DNA of 64,000 bases from contig NZ_AP017457.1 in the NCBI RefSeq assembly GCF_002355535.1, positions 992,001 to 1,056,000 on the forward strand, given 5' to 3'. Source of the DNA: Aurantimicrobium minutum. GTDB taxonomy: Bacteria; Actinomycetota; Actinomycetes; Actinomycetales; Microbacteriaceae. A program made the translations under genes and the position numbers. The notes beneath the pieces are model-generated. The model saw only the letters and a program-made list of their open reading frames with translations, searched no databases and was not told the origin of the DNA. This document shows positions 1 to 8,852 of this stretch, piece by piece. Each line of letters starts with the position of its first letter. Position 1 is the stretch's first letter.

Positions 1-331
1 GCTGAGCAACACCCACGAAGTCTTCAGGGAAAAGGTCAACAACGCGCTTGATGAGGTTGTTGCAAGCAACAGTCCACTCCAGGCTGATGCGCTGGTCTCC
101 CTCGTGGTGGCCCATAGCCGAAGCGCGTGGAGAGAAGATAGTGAGGTCTGAGCCGCGCTCTTTGATGAGCTTGAGCTGGTTCTGCTCAATGGTCTCTCGG
201 ATTATCTCATCAGAGATTTCAGGGTATTCAGGGCTGGGCTGACCAGCAGCATAGGCAGCAAGCTGGTCAATACGCCACTGGTTGTGCAGCTCAGGCGCTG
301 TTGTGTAGTGGCCGTGAATGTCGATAATCAT
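1..331 (-). CDS. ligJ: 4-oxalomesaconate hydratase, 5' part only (LigJ/GalB-like)
   Basis: The first 110 codons of an amidohydrolase-fold protein run off the left edge. It begins [13 protein letters not shown], the metal-binding HxH segment typical of LigJ/GalB, and continues with KERGSDLTIFSPRASAM, also characteristic of this family. LigJ hydrates 4-oxalomesaconate to 4-carboxy-4-hydroxy-2-oxoadipate in protocatechuate 4,5-cleavage (or gallate) catabolism. Its ATG overlaps the stop codon of the upstream tautomerase gene (ATGA), so the two are probably translationally coupled. With the next two genes it supplies the last steps of the meta-cleavage pathway. The ring-cleaving dioxygenase, if present, must lie outside the window. 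Confidence 0.88.
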   Translation of the reverse strand, partial: MIIDIHGHYTTAPELHNQWRIDQLAAYAAGQPSPEYPEISDEIIRETIEQNQLKLIKERGSDLTIFSPRASAMGHHEGDQRISLEWTVACNNLIKRVVDLFPEDFVGVAQ

Positions 332-1428
332 GCGTTCTCCCACGCGGTTTGAGGTACAAAAACTGATCCCTGCATGAGCATGCGGGCGGTGCGCAGCAGC
401 GCAGACTTTGTCACAACAGGTGTGCCCGAGGAGTTATCTACTTCCATCTGGACGGTGAAGAACCCGGTGGGGTGTTCAACCTCAATCTCCATGCTCGAAC
501 CCACGGTGTCTAGGCCAGCAATCTGGGCAGCAACGCTTCCCTCCAGCATGCAGGCAGTGGCAACGGAGACAGCGCCCAGCACACCGATGCTTTCGTGCAC
601 ACGGTGAGGAATGAAGGTGCGGGTAGAGACGAGGCCACTGTCTTGGGCTGGCGCTAGCAAGCTCATCTTGGGCACGGTTTTGTTGGTGACATCACCTAAG
701 TTCATGAGCGGACCAACTGCTAAGCGAACTTCTTCCACGCGGGCCTTGAGTTCTGCGTTTGCCTCGAGCTCAGCTGGAGTTTCATAGCCAGTAATGCCGA
801 AGTCGGAAGCATTCAGGCAGACAACAGGCATGCCGTTGTCGATGCAAGTCACCTGCACGCCGAGAACCTCATCCACTATGTTGCCGGTGGGCAGCAAAGC
901 ACCACAGCTGGATCCAGCAACATCTTCAAAGTTGATGGTGATAGGGGCGTGAGTTCCAGGAACTCCGTCAATCCGTGCGGTGCCGGCATAGTTCACGACT
1001 CCACCGGGAGTCTCGACAAAAGCAGTCGCCTTGGAGTCAGTGTTTTCCATGTAGATGGCAACGGGAGTCACACCATCTGCTGCGCGGACGAAACCTTTTT
1101 CAATAGCAAAGGGGCCCACACCTGCCAGGATGTTTCCGCAGTTCTGCTGGTCGCTGACCTCAGCGCGGTCAGGCCACACCTGTAAAAAGAGGTAATCCAC
1201 ATCGATGCCGTCTCGCTCAGACTTCGAGACAACGGCAACTTTAGAGGTGAGTGGGTGTCCGCCACCCATGCCGTCAATCTCGCGCACGTCTGGTGACCCC
1301 ATCGCTGCAAGTAGGAAGGTGTCACGGGCAGCACGATCTGCAGGCAAATCACTGGCGAGGAAGAACAGTCCCTTGGATGTTCCTCCGCGCATGACTGCGC
1401 AGTCGACGGCTACTTGAGAATTGGTCAT
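328..1428 (-). CDS. ligU: 4-oxalomesaconate tautomerase (LigU/GalD-like, PrpF family)
   Basis: A 366-residue PrpF/diaminopimelate-epimerase-fold isomerase. Visible family motifs are MRGGTSKG near residues 13-20, QQNCGNI near 95-101 with the conserved Cys, and [10 protein letters not shown] in the C-terminal half. Such proteins move the double bond of 4-oxalomesaconate between keto and enol forms so that LigJ can hydrate it. It overlaps by four bases with both ligK upstream and ligJ downstream, giving one coupled three-gene operon. A PrpF-type aconitate isomerase is the main alternative by family alone, but its neighbours argue for the LigU role. Confidence 0.85.
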   Translation of the reverse strand: MTNSQVAVDCAVMRGGTSKGLFFLASDLPADRAARDTFLLAAMGSPDVREIDGMGGGHPLTSKVAVVSKSERDGIDVDYLFLQVWPDRAEVSDQQNCGNILAGVGPFAIEKGFVRAADGVTPVAIYMENTDSKATAFVETPGGVVNYAGTARIDGVPGTHAPITINFEDVAGSSCGALLPTGNIVDEVLGVQVTCIDNGMPVVCLNASDFGITGYETPAELEANAELKARVEEVRLAVGPLMNLGDVTNKTVPKMSLLAPAQDSGLVSTRTFIPHRVHESIGVLGAVSVATACMLEGSVAAQIAGLDTVGSSMEIEVEHPTGFFTVQMEVDNSSGTPVVTKSALLRTARMLMQGSVFVPQTAWENA

Positions 1429-2105
1429 CCCTGGTAGTCCTCGTAGACGAGTCCCTTAGCAGCGAGCTTCTCGCGCATGTTGTAAATATCGAGACCGAGT
1501 TCACCCGCAGCAAGACGCTTGCGCTTGCCGGCTTCCATTGCTTCGCGCTCTTGAGCAGCCTTGAGAACCTTTTCGGCATCTTCGCGCTTGACCAAGCAGA
1601 CGCCGTCAATGTCAGCCACGATGACATCCCCGGGGCGAACCAGCTGGTCTGCCATCAAAATGGGTGTCTGCACGTTTGCAATAGTTTCCTTGACAGTTCC
1701 TTGCGAGCTGATGGTCTTGGACCAGACAGGGAAGCCCATTTCGGTCAGCGTGGCCACATCGCGCACACCGGCGTCAATGACGAGTCCGCGCACGCCGTGA
1801 GCCATCAGACTCTCGGCAAGAAGGTCACCCAGGTAACCGTCGTCGCAGGGGCTGGTGGGAGTGACAACCAGAATGTCTCCAGGCTGAGCCTGCTCAACGG
1901 CGACGTGAATCATCCAGTTATCGCCGGGGGCAACTTCACAGGTCAGCGCATTTCCAGCAATCATTGCGGGGAAGATGGGGCGCAGACGACGGTTCAACAG
2001 ACCAATTCGGCCCTGGGCCTCATGAACGGTGGCGGATCCGAGTGCGGCGAGGCCGTCAACAATCTCGAGTGGGGTTCGTGGTGTTCCTCGAACAACGCGT
2101 GCCAT
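1425..2105 (-). CDS. ligK: 4-carboxy-4-hydroxy-2-oxoadipate aldolase (LigK/GalC-like)
   Basis: A 226-residue class II aldolase of the RraA-like fold. The [19 protein letters not shown] and VIDAGVRD segments match the pyruvate- and metal-binding parts of the HMG/CHA aldolase family. It cleaves 4-carboxy-4-hydroxy-2-oxoadipate to pyruvate and oxaloacetate, and members usually also decarboxylate oxaloacetate. It is the first gene of the lig operon and has a good ribosome binding site (AAGGGAGA) six bases before ATG. The roughly 100-base gap upstream would hold its promoter, lying behind an iclR gene on the same strand. Confidence 0.87.
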   Translation of the reverse strand: MARVVRGTPRTPLEIVDGLAALGSATVHEAQGRIGLLNRRLRPIFPAMIAGNALTCEVAPGDNWMIHVAVEQAQPGDILVVTPTSPCDDGYLGDLLAESLMAHGVRGLVIDAGVRDVATLTEMGFPVWSKTISSQGTVKETIANVQTPILMADQLVRPGDVIVADIDGVCLVKREDAEKVLKAAQEREAMEAGKRKRLAAGELGLDIYNMREKLAAKGLVYEDYQG

Positions 2106-2183
2106 GATTCTCCCTTGAAAACTCTGAATAAAAGCAATAAAGCCTGTATCCAGACAACTGCATTGTGGCGCAGATTTCCAAGG

Positions 2184-2206
2184 AGCCTTCCGGATAGTGG
2201 AAGGCT
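2184..2206. other. Stem-loop at the end of the first iclR gene
   Basis: An 8-bp perfect stem (AGCCTTCC / GGAAGGCT) with a 7-base loop overlaps the iclR stop codon. The T-rich flank lies on the plus-strand side and no U-tract follows on the minus strand. It may weakly separate iclR from the lig operon, but I cannot call it a standard terminator. Confidence 0.35.
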
Positions 2207-2996
2207 AATTTATTTCAGCTTGAGGGCGAACCGTCTCGCCCAGACCTGCCTCAACCAGTTTTTGTGACAGTGCAGCACCGGTGACCTGCATGACCGGCAC
2301 CATTTTGCCCAAGTCGCGTCCATCACTGGGAGCAACAATGCCCAGCGCCGCAATCACGTTGCCGCCCTTGCCACGCAAGGGCACAGCAATGGAAATTGCT
2401 CCCTCCGCGAGTTCTTCACGCGTCCACGCAAAGCCTTGCGTGCGAATGGATTTGAGTTGGGAATCCAATAAACCCGGATCAGTGATGGTTTGATCCGTGA
2501 ACTTATCCAAAGAGTTGAACACTGCATGCTGCAGTTCTGAGCCTCCGTGTGCAAGAAGAACTTTGCCCACCCCCGTGGCGTGAAGAGGAAGCCTGGAGCC
2601 AGGTTTACTCATGACTTCCAGGCTTCGCGAGCCAGCAATACGGTCCACAATCAAACAGCGGAATCCATCAAGCACCGCTATTTGAACCGCATCACTGCCA
2701 AGTTGATACACATCTTCCATGTAGGGAAGCGCGACTTCACGCAGGTCTGCGTGAACCGACGCAAGCATTCCTAATCGCCAGATTTTGCTTCCGATTTCAT
2801 AATCCCCGTCGGAACCACGAACTAGGGCGTCCTGCTTCTCCAACTCATGAACGAGACGGTGGGTTGTCGTCAGGGGAAGGTCAGCGCGCCTGGCGATGGA
2901 AGCTAATGACTGACGTCGATGCTTTGCATCAAAGGTGTCGAGGACGGCGAGCGCGCGACCAGTGACAGTGCGAGAGGGAGTGCTCTTTTGTGTCAC
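2205..2996 (-). CDS. IclR-family transcriptional regulator (next to lig operon)
   Basis: A 263-residue IclR protein. The N-terminal winged helix is visible around residues 12-70 (ALAVLDTFDAKHR, then LPLTTTHRLVHELEKQDAL), followed by the C-terminal effector domain with the family segments SRLPLHATGVGKVLLA and ELAEGAISIAVPLR. It starts with GTG, with TAGACT six bases ahead and no Shine-Dalgarno. It lies just upstream of the lig operon on the same strand and downstream of a second iclR gene, so control of protocatechuate or 4-hydroxybenzoate catabolism is likely by context. The effector cannot be read from sequence. Confidence 0.85.
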   Translation of the reverse strand: MTQKSTPSRTVTGRALAVLDTFDAKHRRQSLASIARRADLPLTTTHRLVHELEKQDALVRGSDGDYEIGSKIWRLGMLASVHADLREVALPYMEDVYQLGSDAVQIAVLDGFRCLIVDRIAGSRSLEVMSKPGSRLPLHATGVGKVLLAHGGSELQHAVFNSLDKFTDQTITDPGLLDSQLKSIRTQGFAWTREELAEGAISIAVPLRGKGGNVIAALGIVAPSDGRDLGKMVPVMQVTGAALSQKLVEAGLGETVRPQAEIN

Positions 2997-3002
2997 GATT
3001 CG

Positions 3003-3008
3003 AGTCTA
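3003..3008 (-). promoter_or_regulatory. -10 box for iclR at 2996 (leaderless geometry)
   Basis: TAGACT, six bases, then GTG on the minus strand. There is no Shine-Dalgarno between the box and the start, so transcription would begin at the start codon. Confidence 0.5.
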
Positions 3009-3025
3009 TTTCGCTGAAGTGACAG

Positions 3026-3787
3026 CTACTGGGCATCGAGCTCAGCTGCGATGGAAGCAGCCGCATCTGTCAGGGTGGAAACCAAACGATTGATGTCGAG
3101 TCTGTTGAGGTGAACAATCACGCCAACGGCGGCAACACACTTCCCCTTGCGCATGATGGGAACAGCGATAGAGCCACTGCCACGTGTCATTTCTTGCCGG
3201 GTGATCGAGTAACCGTTCTTGCGAACTTCTGCCAGGTCTTTTCGCAGGGCTTCCGGGTTAGTAATGGATTGTGGGGTGGGCTTAGGAAGTGGTTGGGCAA
3301 GGTATTGCTCAATAGCTTTCTCAGATTGATAGGCAAGCAATACTTTGCCCACACCGGTGGTGTGCAGTGGAAGGTGGCCTCCCGCGCGGCTGATGGTGGG
3401 GATACTGCGTTCACCAACCAGACGGTCAACATAGAGTGCCTGACCGCGGTCGAGAACTGCAAGCGTCACGTTCTCCCCCGTCTCTTCATAGAGGCGAGCC
3501 AGGGTGGGAAGAGCGCTTTCACGCAAACGCTCACTCAGCGGCGCATGTTGGGCAATGGTCCAGAGCTTGGTCCCTACCCGGAAACGACGATCGCCACCCT
3601 TGCTCAGGAAGCCACCCTGCTCGAGAGTGCCCACTATCCGGTGACAGGTCGACATGGGAAGCTTCGTAATCTCTGCGATCTGCGTCAGGGTGAGGGCGCT
3701 GTGCTTGGAGTCAAAGCATCCAAGTATCTCCATGGCTCGTTCCAGCAGTGCAGTGGGTGCACCACTTTCAACCCGTGCAGGGCTCAT
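3026..3787 (-). CDS. IclR-family transcriptional regulator (divergent from pobA)
   Basis: A 253-residue IclR protein with an N-terminal winged helix (TQIAEITKLPMSTCHRIV, about residues 36-53) and the effector-domain segments HLPLHTTGVGKVLLA and EMTRGSGSIAVPIMR. It is read divergently from pobA across a 111-base gap that contains a perfect inverted repeat, the usual layout for a PobR-type IclR activator or repressor of 4-hydroxybenzoate hydroxylase. An AAGGGA ribosome binding site precedes the ATG. Control of pobA is inferred from position; the protein could also act on the lig or cre genes. Confidence 0.86.
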   Translation of the reverse strand: MSPARVESGAPTALLERAMEILGCFDSKHSALTLTQIAEITKLPMSTCHRIVGTLEQGGFLSKGGDRRFRVGTKLWTIAQHAPLSERLRESALPTLARLYEETGENVTLAVLDRGQALYVDRLVGERSIPTISRAGGHLPLHTTGVGKVLLAYQSEKAIEQYLAQPLPKPTPQSITNPEALRKDLAEVRKNGYSITRQEMTRGSGSIAVPIMRKGKCVAAVGVIVHLNRLDINRLVSTLTDAAASIAAELDAQ

Positions 3788-3817
3788 CGGGTTGTCCCTT
3801 CTGAAAATTCCATCTCA

Positions 3818-3838
3818 TGAAACTTTATCCTTGTTTCA
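3818..3838. promoter_or_regulatory. Inverted repeat in the iclR-pobA intergenic region (candidate operator)
   Basis: TGAAAC and GTTTCA are perfect inverted half-sites separated by nine bases, one dyad across about two helical turns. It sits between the divergent iclR and pobA start codons, which fits a dimeric regulator site. Confidence 0.5.
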
Positions 3839-3898
3839 CTGTGGCGAACAGGCCTGAATTGACACAGACGTTTCCCCTGAAGAAGTAAAGGCTCAAAG

Positions 3899-5092
3899 AT
3901 GACCACAACTATTCGCACCCAGGTAGGCATTCTGGGCGCTGGCCCCGCAGGACTCCAGCTTGCACACCTCCTCCAGCGCGCCGGCATCGACTCTGTCGTG
4001 ATCGACGGTCGCAGCCGCGAAGACATCGAAGAAACAGTCAAAGCAGGAATTCTGGAATCCCCCGCGGTTGAAGTTCTCGTCGACACCGACGTTGTCTCTC
4101 GAGAGCATGTTGAAACCATGCGTCACGATGGCATCGAGTTTCACTTTGACGGTCACGCTCACCGTTTCGATTTCCCCTCGCTGACCGGCAAGGGTGTGTA
4201 TCTGTTCCCCCAGCACGAAGTTCTCAAGGCTCAAATCAAGGCACGCGTCGCCGCTGGGGTTACTCCCCTGTTTGAACACCTCGCCGACAAGGTTGTGGAT
4301 GGCCCCAACGGACCCATGATTGTGGGCAAGACTGCCACCGGTGAAGCATTCGAAATCTCAGCGGATTTTGTTATCGGTGCTGACGGTTCGATGAGCATCG
4401 CCCGCGAATACGTCACCGGTGACCGCTTCAGCGGCATGGCCCGCGAATACCCCTTCGGTTGGTATGGAATCCTTGTCGAGGCGCCACCAAGCTCGGAAGA
4501 GCTCATCTACAGCCGCTCTGAAGAAGGCTTCGTGCTCATCTCCACTCGTGACGAACACATCCAGCGCATGTATTTCCAGTGCGACCCCAACATGGATGTC
4601 AATGCCGTCAACGATGAGCAGATCTGGGACAAGCTTCAGGCTGGTGTGGCAACCCACGAACTCAAGCGCGGTCCCATCTTCCGCAAGGACGTGTTGAAGT
4701 TCCGCAGCTACGTCCACGACAGCCTGCGCAAGAACAAGGTCTTCCTGATGGGTGATGCAGCACACACCGTTCCCCCCACAGGAGCTAAGGGTCTGAACCT
4801 TGCTTTCAGCGATGTGTTGTGGCTCAACCGCGCACTGCGTGAGTACTACCGCTCAGGGTCTGAAAAGTACTTGGACACCTACCAAGAAGACGCGCTCAAG
4901 CGCATTTGGAAGGCCGCCAACTACTCCTACATGATGACCACCATGCTGCACATCGCACCGGATGCAACCGAGTTCGATAAGAACCGTCAAGTTGCAGACC
5001 TCTACTCACACACCGAATCTCTGGCTGGACAGACCTTTATCGCTGAAGGCTATGTTGGCTGGGATTACGACGCTGACGACTGGCGTTCATAA
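3899..5092 (+). CDS. pobA: 4-hydroxybenzoate 3-monooxygenase
   Basis: A 397-residue class A flavoprotein monooxygenase. It shows the FAD-binding GAGPAGLQLAHLL near residues 12-24 and the second flavin motif GDAAHTVPPTGAKGLNLA near 284-301, both diagnostic of PobA, and it has PobA length. It hydroxylates 4-hydroxybenzoate to protocatechuate using NAD(P)H and oxygen. AAAGG lies 7-8 bases before ATG. It is the only gene here that joins the cre-like upper pathway (product 4-hydroxybenzoate) to the lig lower pathway (substrate protocatechuate), and it ends at a strong hairpin. Confidence 0.95.
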   Translation: MTTTIRTQVGILGAGPAGLQLAHLLQRAGIDSVVIDGRSREDIEETVKAGILESPAVEVLVDTDVVSREHVETMRHDGIEFHFDGHAHRFDFPSLTGKGVYLFPQHEVLKAQIKARVAAGVTPLFEHLADKVVDGPNGPMIVGKTATGEAFEISADFVIGADGSMSIAREYVTGDRFSGMAREYPFGWYGILVEAPPSSEELIYSRSEEGFVLISTRDEHIQRMYFQCDPNMDVNAVNDEQIWDKLQAGVATHELKRGPIFRKDVLKFRSYVHDSLRKNKVFLMGDAAHTVPPTGAKGLNLAFSDVLWLNRALREYYRSGSEKYLDTYQEDALKRIWKAANYSYMMTTMLHIAPDATEFDKNRQVADLYSHTESLAGQTFIAEGYVGWDYDADDWRS

Positions 5093-5103
5093 CCACACAA
5101 AAC

Positions 5104-5140
5104 TTCGAGGCCCCCGGACCAGCAGGATGGGGGCCTCGAA
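5104..5140 (+). terminator. Rho-independent terminator of pobA
   Basis: A 12-bp perfect stem (TTCGAGGCCCCC / GGGGGCCTCGAA) with a 13-base loop, followed by TATTTT. It begins 11 bases after the pobA stop codon. Confidence 0.85.
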
Positions 5141-5159
5141 TATTTTCACCTTCACACTG

Positions 5160-5165
5160 GATAAT
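5160..5165 (+). promoter_or_regulatory. -10 box for the DUF2218 gene
   Basis: GATAAT, six bases, then ATG at 5172. It lies just after the pobA terminator and no Shine-Dalgarno is present. Confidence 0.5.
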
Positions 5166-5171
5166 GAGCAC

Positions 5172-5462
5172 ATGAGCTTCGAACTTGTTGAACGCGCAGA
5201 GGTCGCCATTGAGCGCCCAGAAAGATATGGCAAACAACTTGCCTCACATCTGTCTCATAAGTGCCCCATGACAGAAACCAGTCAAGGTTGGGAACTCCTG
5301 ATCCGCGATGGTGAAGGCAAAGTGTTACCTGGGAGCTCTGTCCTCGTTCTTGAAGCTCGCGCCCACGACCAAGACACCCTCGTCATTGTCAAAGACGTCC
5401 TGGAGCGTCAGCTCAGAAAGTTTGCGTCCAAGCTAGACCCACTAGATATTCAGTGGAAGTGA
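5172..5462 (+). CDS. DUF2218 family protein
   Basis: A 96-residue protein starting MSFELVERAEVAIERPERYG, with the pattern of the small DUF2218 family: an alpha/beta domain that opens with this kind of segment and has KQLASHLSHKCP near residues 20-31. In other bacteria DUF2218 proteins often neighbour siderophore or iron-reductase genes; no function is established that I know of. Longer in-frame starts reach back into the pobA terminator and are unlikely. It is convergent with the aldehyde dehydrogenase gene, whose stop is eight bases away. Confidence 0.72.
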   Translation: MSFELVERAEVAIERPERYGKQLASHLSHKCPMTETSQGWELLIRDGEGKVLPGSSVLVLEARAHDQDTLVIVKDVLERQLRKFASKLDPLDIQWK

Positions 5463-5469
5463 CCCGCTC

Positions 5470-6927
5470 TTAGCGCTTGCGGTGGATGGACTTCATGCGC
5501 GTGTAGGCGCCGATGGCCTCTGGGCCGTATTCCATACCAATTCCTGAATCCTTCCAGCCACCAAATGGGGCAGCAAGGTTAGATCCGTAGAAGTTGATAC
5601 CAACAGAACCTGATTCAATGCGGCGAGCTAGTGCAGCGCCGTGCTCAGGGTCCTCGGTGAAGATAGAGCCACCCAAACCAAACGGCGAATCGTTGGCGAT
5701 GCTCACGGCGTCATTTTCATCCTCGTAAGGAATGACGACGAGCACGGGGCCAAAGATTTCTTCACGGGCCACACGCATCTGGTTGTTCACATCAGCAAAG
5801 ACGGTGGGCTTGTTGTAGTAGCCACGGGTGATGCCCTCCGGCATTCCCGAACCACCCACAGCAACACGAGCGCCTTCTTCCTGCCCGATACGAATGTAGT
5901 CAGCAACAGTGGCTGCCTGCTTCTTTGAAGCAGAGGGTCCATACACAGTTGCAGGGTCGAAGGGGTCGCCAATGATGGTGTTTCCTACGACCGTAGCAAC
6001 AGCATCAACGACCTCGTTATACATCGACCGTGGTGCAAGAATACGTGTCGAGTTGTAGCAGGTCTGGCCAGTGTTTCGCAGGCAGGTGCGGTTGAGCATG
6101 GAGGCGAAGTAGTCCAAGTTGGCATCAGGGAGCACGATGCTTGCTGACTTTCCACCAAGTTCAAGAGTGACTGGGCGCAGGAGACGTCCGCACTGCTCAG
6201 CGAGCAGGCGTCCGACGCCTGTGGAACCGGTGAACGCAACCTTGGCCACGAGCGGGTGCTCCACTAGGGCACCAACAACATCACGGCTGCAGGTGATGAG
6301 GTTGAGCACACCCTCAGGAATACCTGCGGCCTGGGCTGCTTCCATCAGGATGCGCAGATCCAGAGGCGTCTCTGATGCAGGCTTGATGACCACTGTGCAG
6401 CCAGCAATCAGTGCCGGAGCAAGTTTGACCATCACGAGAGCAACAGGGAAGTTCCAAGGTGCAATCAAGGCAGCAACACCACGAGGCTGGCGAACAACTT
6501 CGGTGAACTGGTCAGCAACGCCAGGGAAAGGACGTTCATCAACCTGGTCGACATAGTCGGCCAGGCCGGCGTAGTAGCGCAGGAGCTTGCCAGCGTGACC
6601 TGCAGCCTGGCGAGTTTCGGTAATTCCTGTGCCGTTTTCACTCGTAATGATCATGGCTAGGCGCTCAGCGCGTGCTTCAAACTCATCTGCAAGACGAATC
6701 ATCATCTCTGCACGTGCGGGTGCACCAATATCGCTCCAGCCCGTGCCACGGAAAGCATTGTGCGCTGCCTGAACAGCACGGTCAATGTCTTCAACGGTTG
6801 AGGCAGGAACAGCTCCCCATACTTCCTCAGTGGAAGGATCGACAATCTCGATCTTCGTGGAGGAGAGGGACTTAACCCAATCGCCGTTGATGAAGTTATC
6901 GTCGTGGTATTCCTGGAGCGTGGTCAT
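5470..6927 (-). CDS. creC: NAD(P)-dependent aldehyde dehydrogenase (CreC-like)
   Basis: A 485-residue ALDH superfamily enzyme with the catalytic glutamate in VTLELGGKSAS, the nucleophile Cys290 in NTGQTCYNS, the cofactor-binding segment AFTGSTGVGR, and EEIFGPVL. In the cre scheme it would oxidise the aryl aldehyde (4-formylphenyl phosphate or free 4-hydroxybenzaldehyde) to the acid. The start at 6927 was chosen because AAGGA precedes it and it falls seven bases after the upstream HD gene's stop; a longer reading would run into that gene. It is the last gene of the catabolic run. The creC name follows family and gene order and is not proof of substrate. Confidence 0.85.
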   Translation of the reverse strand: MTTLQEYHDDNFINGDWVKSLSSTKIEIVDPSTEEVWGAVPASTVEDIDRAVQAAHNAFRGTGWSDIGAPARAEMMIRLADEFEARAERLAMIITSENGTGITETRQAAGHAGKLLRYYAGLADYVDQVDERPFPGVADQFTEVVRQPRGVAALIAPWNFPVALVMVKLAPALIAGCTVVIKPASETPLDLRILMEAAQAAGIPEGVLNLITCSRDVVGALVEHPLVAKVAFTGSTGVGRLLAEQCGRLLRPVTLELGGKSASIVLPDANLDYFASMLNRTCLRNTGQTCYNSTRILAPRSMYNEVVDAVATVVGNTIIGDPFDPATVYGPSASKKQAATVADYIRIGQEEGARVAVGGSGMPEGITRGYYNKPTVFADVNNQMRVAREEIFGPVLVVIPYEDENDAVSIANDSPFGLGGSIFTEDPEHGAALARRIESGSVGINFYGSNLAAPFGGWKDSGIGMEYGPEAIGAYTRMKSIHRKR

Positions 6928-6934
6928 GATGTCC

Positions 6935-7597
6935 TTACTGAATAACGTCGAGTTTGAGCAGTTCGATGGAACGAGCAAGTTCTACTTCTGCGATGGCGCG
7001 TGCCTCGGGAGTGATGAGCTGGCCATAGATGGTGTCTTCAAGACGGAGGCGAATCTCCTGTGGTGTCTTACCAAACCACAGTGCAGAGAAGGCCATACCG
7101 GTGGGCTGGAAACGCCAGAGGCGGTCAGCATCACGCATGATGGCATCTTCGATGCCGTCATGGTTGGGGTCAGTGTCGTGGCCGTCAATAATCTTGCACA
7201 CTGCCTCGACGACCTCATTGCTGTATCCCAAGGGTGGCAATACTTCGCGGGCAATATTGCATCCCTCGATTTCGTGCAGAACTCGAATATCAGACTGCAT
7301 AGCGTTCTCGCTACGGAAGCCCTCAGAGATGATGCGCTCCTCATCGACACGAGCCCAGCCGGTGTCGTGCAGAAGGATTGCCAGGCGAGTTACCAGTGAA
7401 TCTGCCTCGGGGTGGTGGTCCAGGAGTAGCTCAGCAAAGTTGAACGACAGTGGCAGGTGAATGTCGTTAGCACGAGTGCGCAGGTAGGGGCGAACTGCCA
7501 CCCATACTGCATCAAGGTTTTCCCATTGTCCGCGGGGGCTTGCCCCATTAGCGAGGGTCGGGATGTCTCCAAGGACATGCGTGTATTCCATCGTCAT
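6935..7597 (-). CDS. creD: HD-domain phosphohydrolase (CreD-like)
   Basis: A 220-residue HD-superfamily protein. The metal ligands are visible: H77-D78 in ILLHDTGW, H108-E109, H140-D141 in IIDGHDT, and acidic residues in MRDADRLW (about 155-162). In the cre pathway a phosphohydrolase removes the phosphate from the oxidised aryl phosphate to release 4-hydroxybenzoate; the position between ferredoxin reductase and aldehyde dehydrogenase genes fits CreD. It lies five bases after the reductase gene and seven before the dehydrogenase start. A paralogue, 9969-10682, shares the same motifs, so which one is the main phosphatase is open. Confidence 0.78.
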   Translation of the reverse strand: MTMEYTHVLGDIPTLANGASPRGQWENLDAVWVAVRPYLRTRANDIHLPLSFNFAELLLDHHPEADSLVTRLAILLHDTGWARVDEERIISEGFRSENAMQSDIRVLHEIEGCNIAREVLPPLGYSNEVVEAVCKIIDGHDTDPNHDGIEDAIMRDADRLWRFQPTGMAFSALWFGKTPQEIRLRLEDTIYGQLITPEARAIAEVELARSIELLKLDVIQ

Positions 7598-7602
7598 TTT
7601 CT

Positions 7603-8847
7603 TTACGCTTCCCCGCCCGTGATGAGCGTTTTGAGGGCAATGGTGGAGTCTGCTGCCGCATCTGCAGGAATGTTTGCTCCTGCAGTGAGTGCGCGGCGAA
7701 CGGCCATGTAGTCGCTGACGTCATTGACAGCGTCGATGGCCAACAGGGAACCGTTCCTGTAATAGAGAACGGAGAACTTTTCCGCGGCCATATCGCCGCG
7801 AATAACGGTCTGGTCATATCCAGAAGACAAGCCTGCAATCTGAAGTTTGAGATCTGACTGATCGGACCAGAACCAGGGAACAGCACGGTATGGCTCGCGA
7901 ATACCCATGAGGGTTTTCGCTGCAACCTTGGCCTGATCAACAGCATTCTGAACAGATTCGAGTCGAACCTGACCTTCGTGGCCGAGAGGGTGCGGCAAAA
8001 TCACTGCATCGCCGGCTGCAACAACATTTGGGTTGGAGGTTTCGGCGTATTCGTTGACAACGATGACGCCATCTTCCATCTCGAGAGCCAACTGGTCGGC
8101 CAGTTCACCACGTGCGGTGACACCGATACCCACCATGACGATGTCTGCTGGAACGACAGAACCGTCAGCTAGTTGCACTCCGGTTACCTTGCCGTTTTCG
8201 CCGACAAGGTGAGACACCTGAGCATTGAGAGTGACTGTGGTGCCACGTTTTTCATGGGCTGCTTTATAAAAGTCACTCACGATAGGCGAGACTGCACGAC
8301 CCATGAGCCTGCTACCGGATTGCAGCACGGTGACGTTCTTTCCATGCTTTTGTGCAACTGCCGCAACCTCGAGGCCAATAAAGCCACCGCCGAGCACAAC
8401 AACGTTCGTAATGGAATCCCAGCGCTTTTTGAGCTCTTTGGCATCGTCGAGGTGGCGCATGTAGAGCACGCCGTCAAGATCTGCTCCGTCGACTTTGAGC
8501 TTGCGCGGATCTGCACCTGTGGTGAGAGCAAGCTTGTCGAACGCATAGGTTTTTCCTGAACGGCCTGTGGCCACTCCCCCGTTGGGACCAAACTCAACAT
8601 GCTCGATCTGCTCGCCGGTAACCACGCCAATGTTGTTTTCAACATAGAAGTGTTCGTTACGGAACTCTAAAGATTCTTCATCCATATCACCGGCCAGATA
8701 GGCCTTTGACAGCGGTGGGCGCTGATAGGGAGCATATGCTTCCTCGCCCACGATGGTGACATCACCGGCATAGCCTTCGTCGCGCAGCGACGAGGCTATT
8801 TGCATGCCGGCTTGGCCGGCACCGATGATGAGAATCTTTTCTTTCAT
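7603..8847 (-). CDS. creE: Ferredoxin reductase, FAD-dependent (CreE-like)
   Basis: A 414-residue pyridine-nucleotide-disulfide-fold reductase of the putidaredoxin/rhodocoxin reductase type. It has the FAD motif IIGAGQAGMQIASSL near residues 6-20, PYQRPPLSKAYLAG, the NADH motif VVLGGGFIGLEVAAVA mid-protein, and the second FAD motif VVAAGDAV. It would pass electrons from NADH to the adjacent [2Fe-2S] ferredoxin for the P450 at 13710-14936, giving a three-component class I P450 system. It follows the ferredoxin gene after five bases and is the only FAD reductase of this type in the window. Confidence 0.9.
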   Translation of the reverse strand: MKEKILIIGAGQAGMQIASSLRDEGYAGDVTIVGEEAYAPYQRPPLSKAYLAGDMDEESLEFRNEHFYVENNIGVVTGEQIEHVEFGPNGGVATGRSGKTYAFDKLALTTGADPRKLKVDGADLDGVLYMRHLDDAKELKKRWDSITNVVVLGGGFIGLEVAAVAQKHGKNVTVLQSGSRLMGRAVSPIVSDFYKAAHEKRGTTVTLNAQVSHLVGENGKVTGVQLADGSVVPADIVMVGIGVTARGELADQLALEMEDGVIVVNEYAETSNPNVVAAGDAVILPHPLGHEGQVRLESVQNAVDQAKVAAKTLMGIREPYRAVPWFWSDQSDLKLQIAGLSSGYDQTVIRGDMAAEKFSVLYYRNGSLLAIDAVNDVSDYMAVRRALTAGANIPADAAADSTIALKTLITGGEA

Positions 8848-8852
8848 GATGA

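Noticed and set aside
1551-2267. A 238-codon plus-strand frame opposite ligK.
   Set aside because: Antisense to a gene with clear family motifs; no start signal and no recognisable product.
3859-3887. TTGACA as a -35 for pobA.
   Set aside because: A 17-base spacer leads to GAAGTA, a poor -10, and the transcript would start inside the ribosome binding site region; not convincing.
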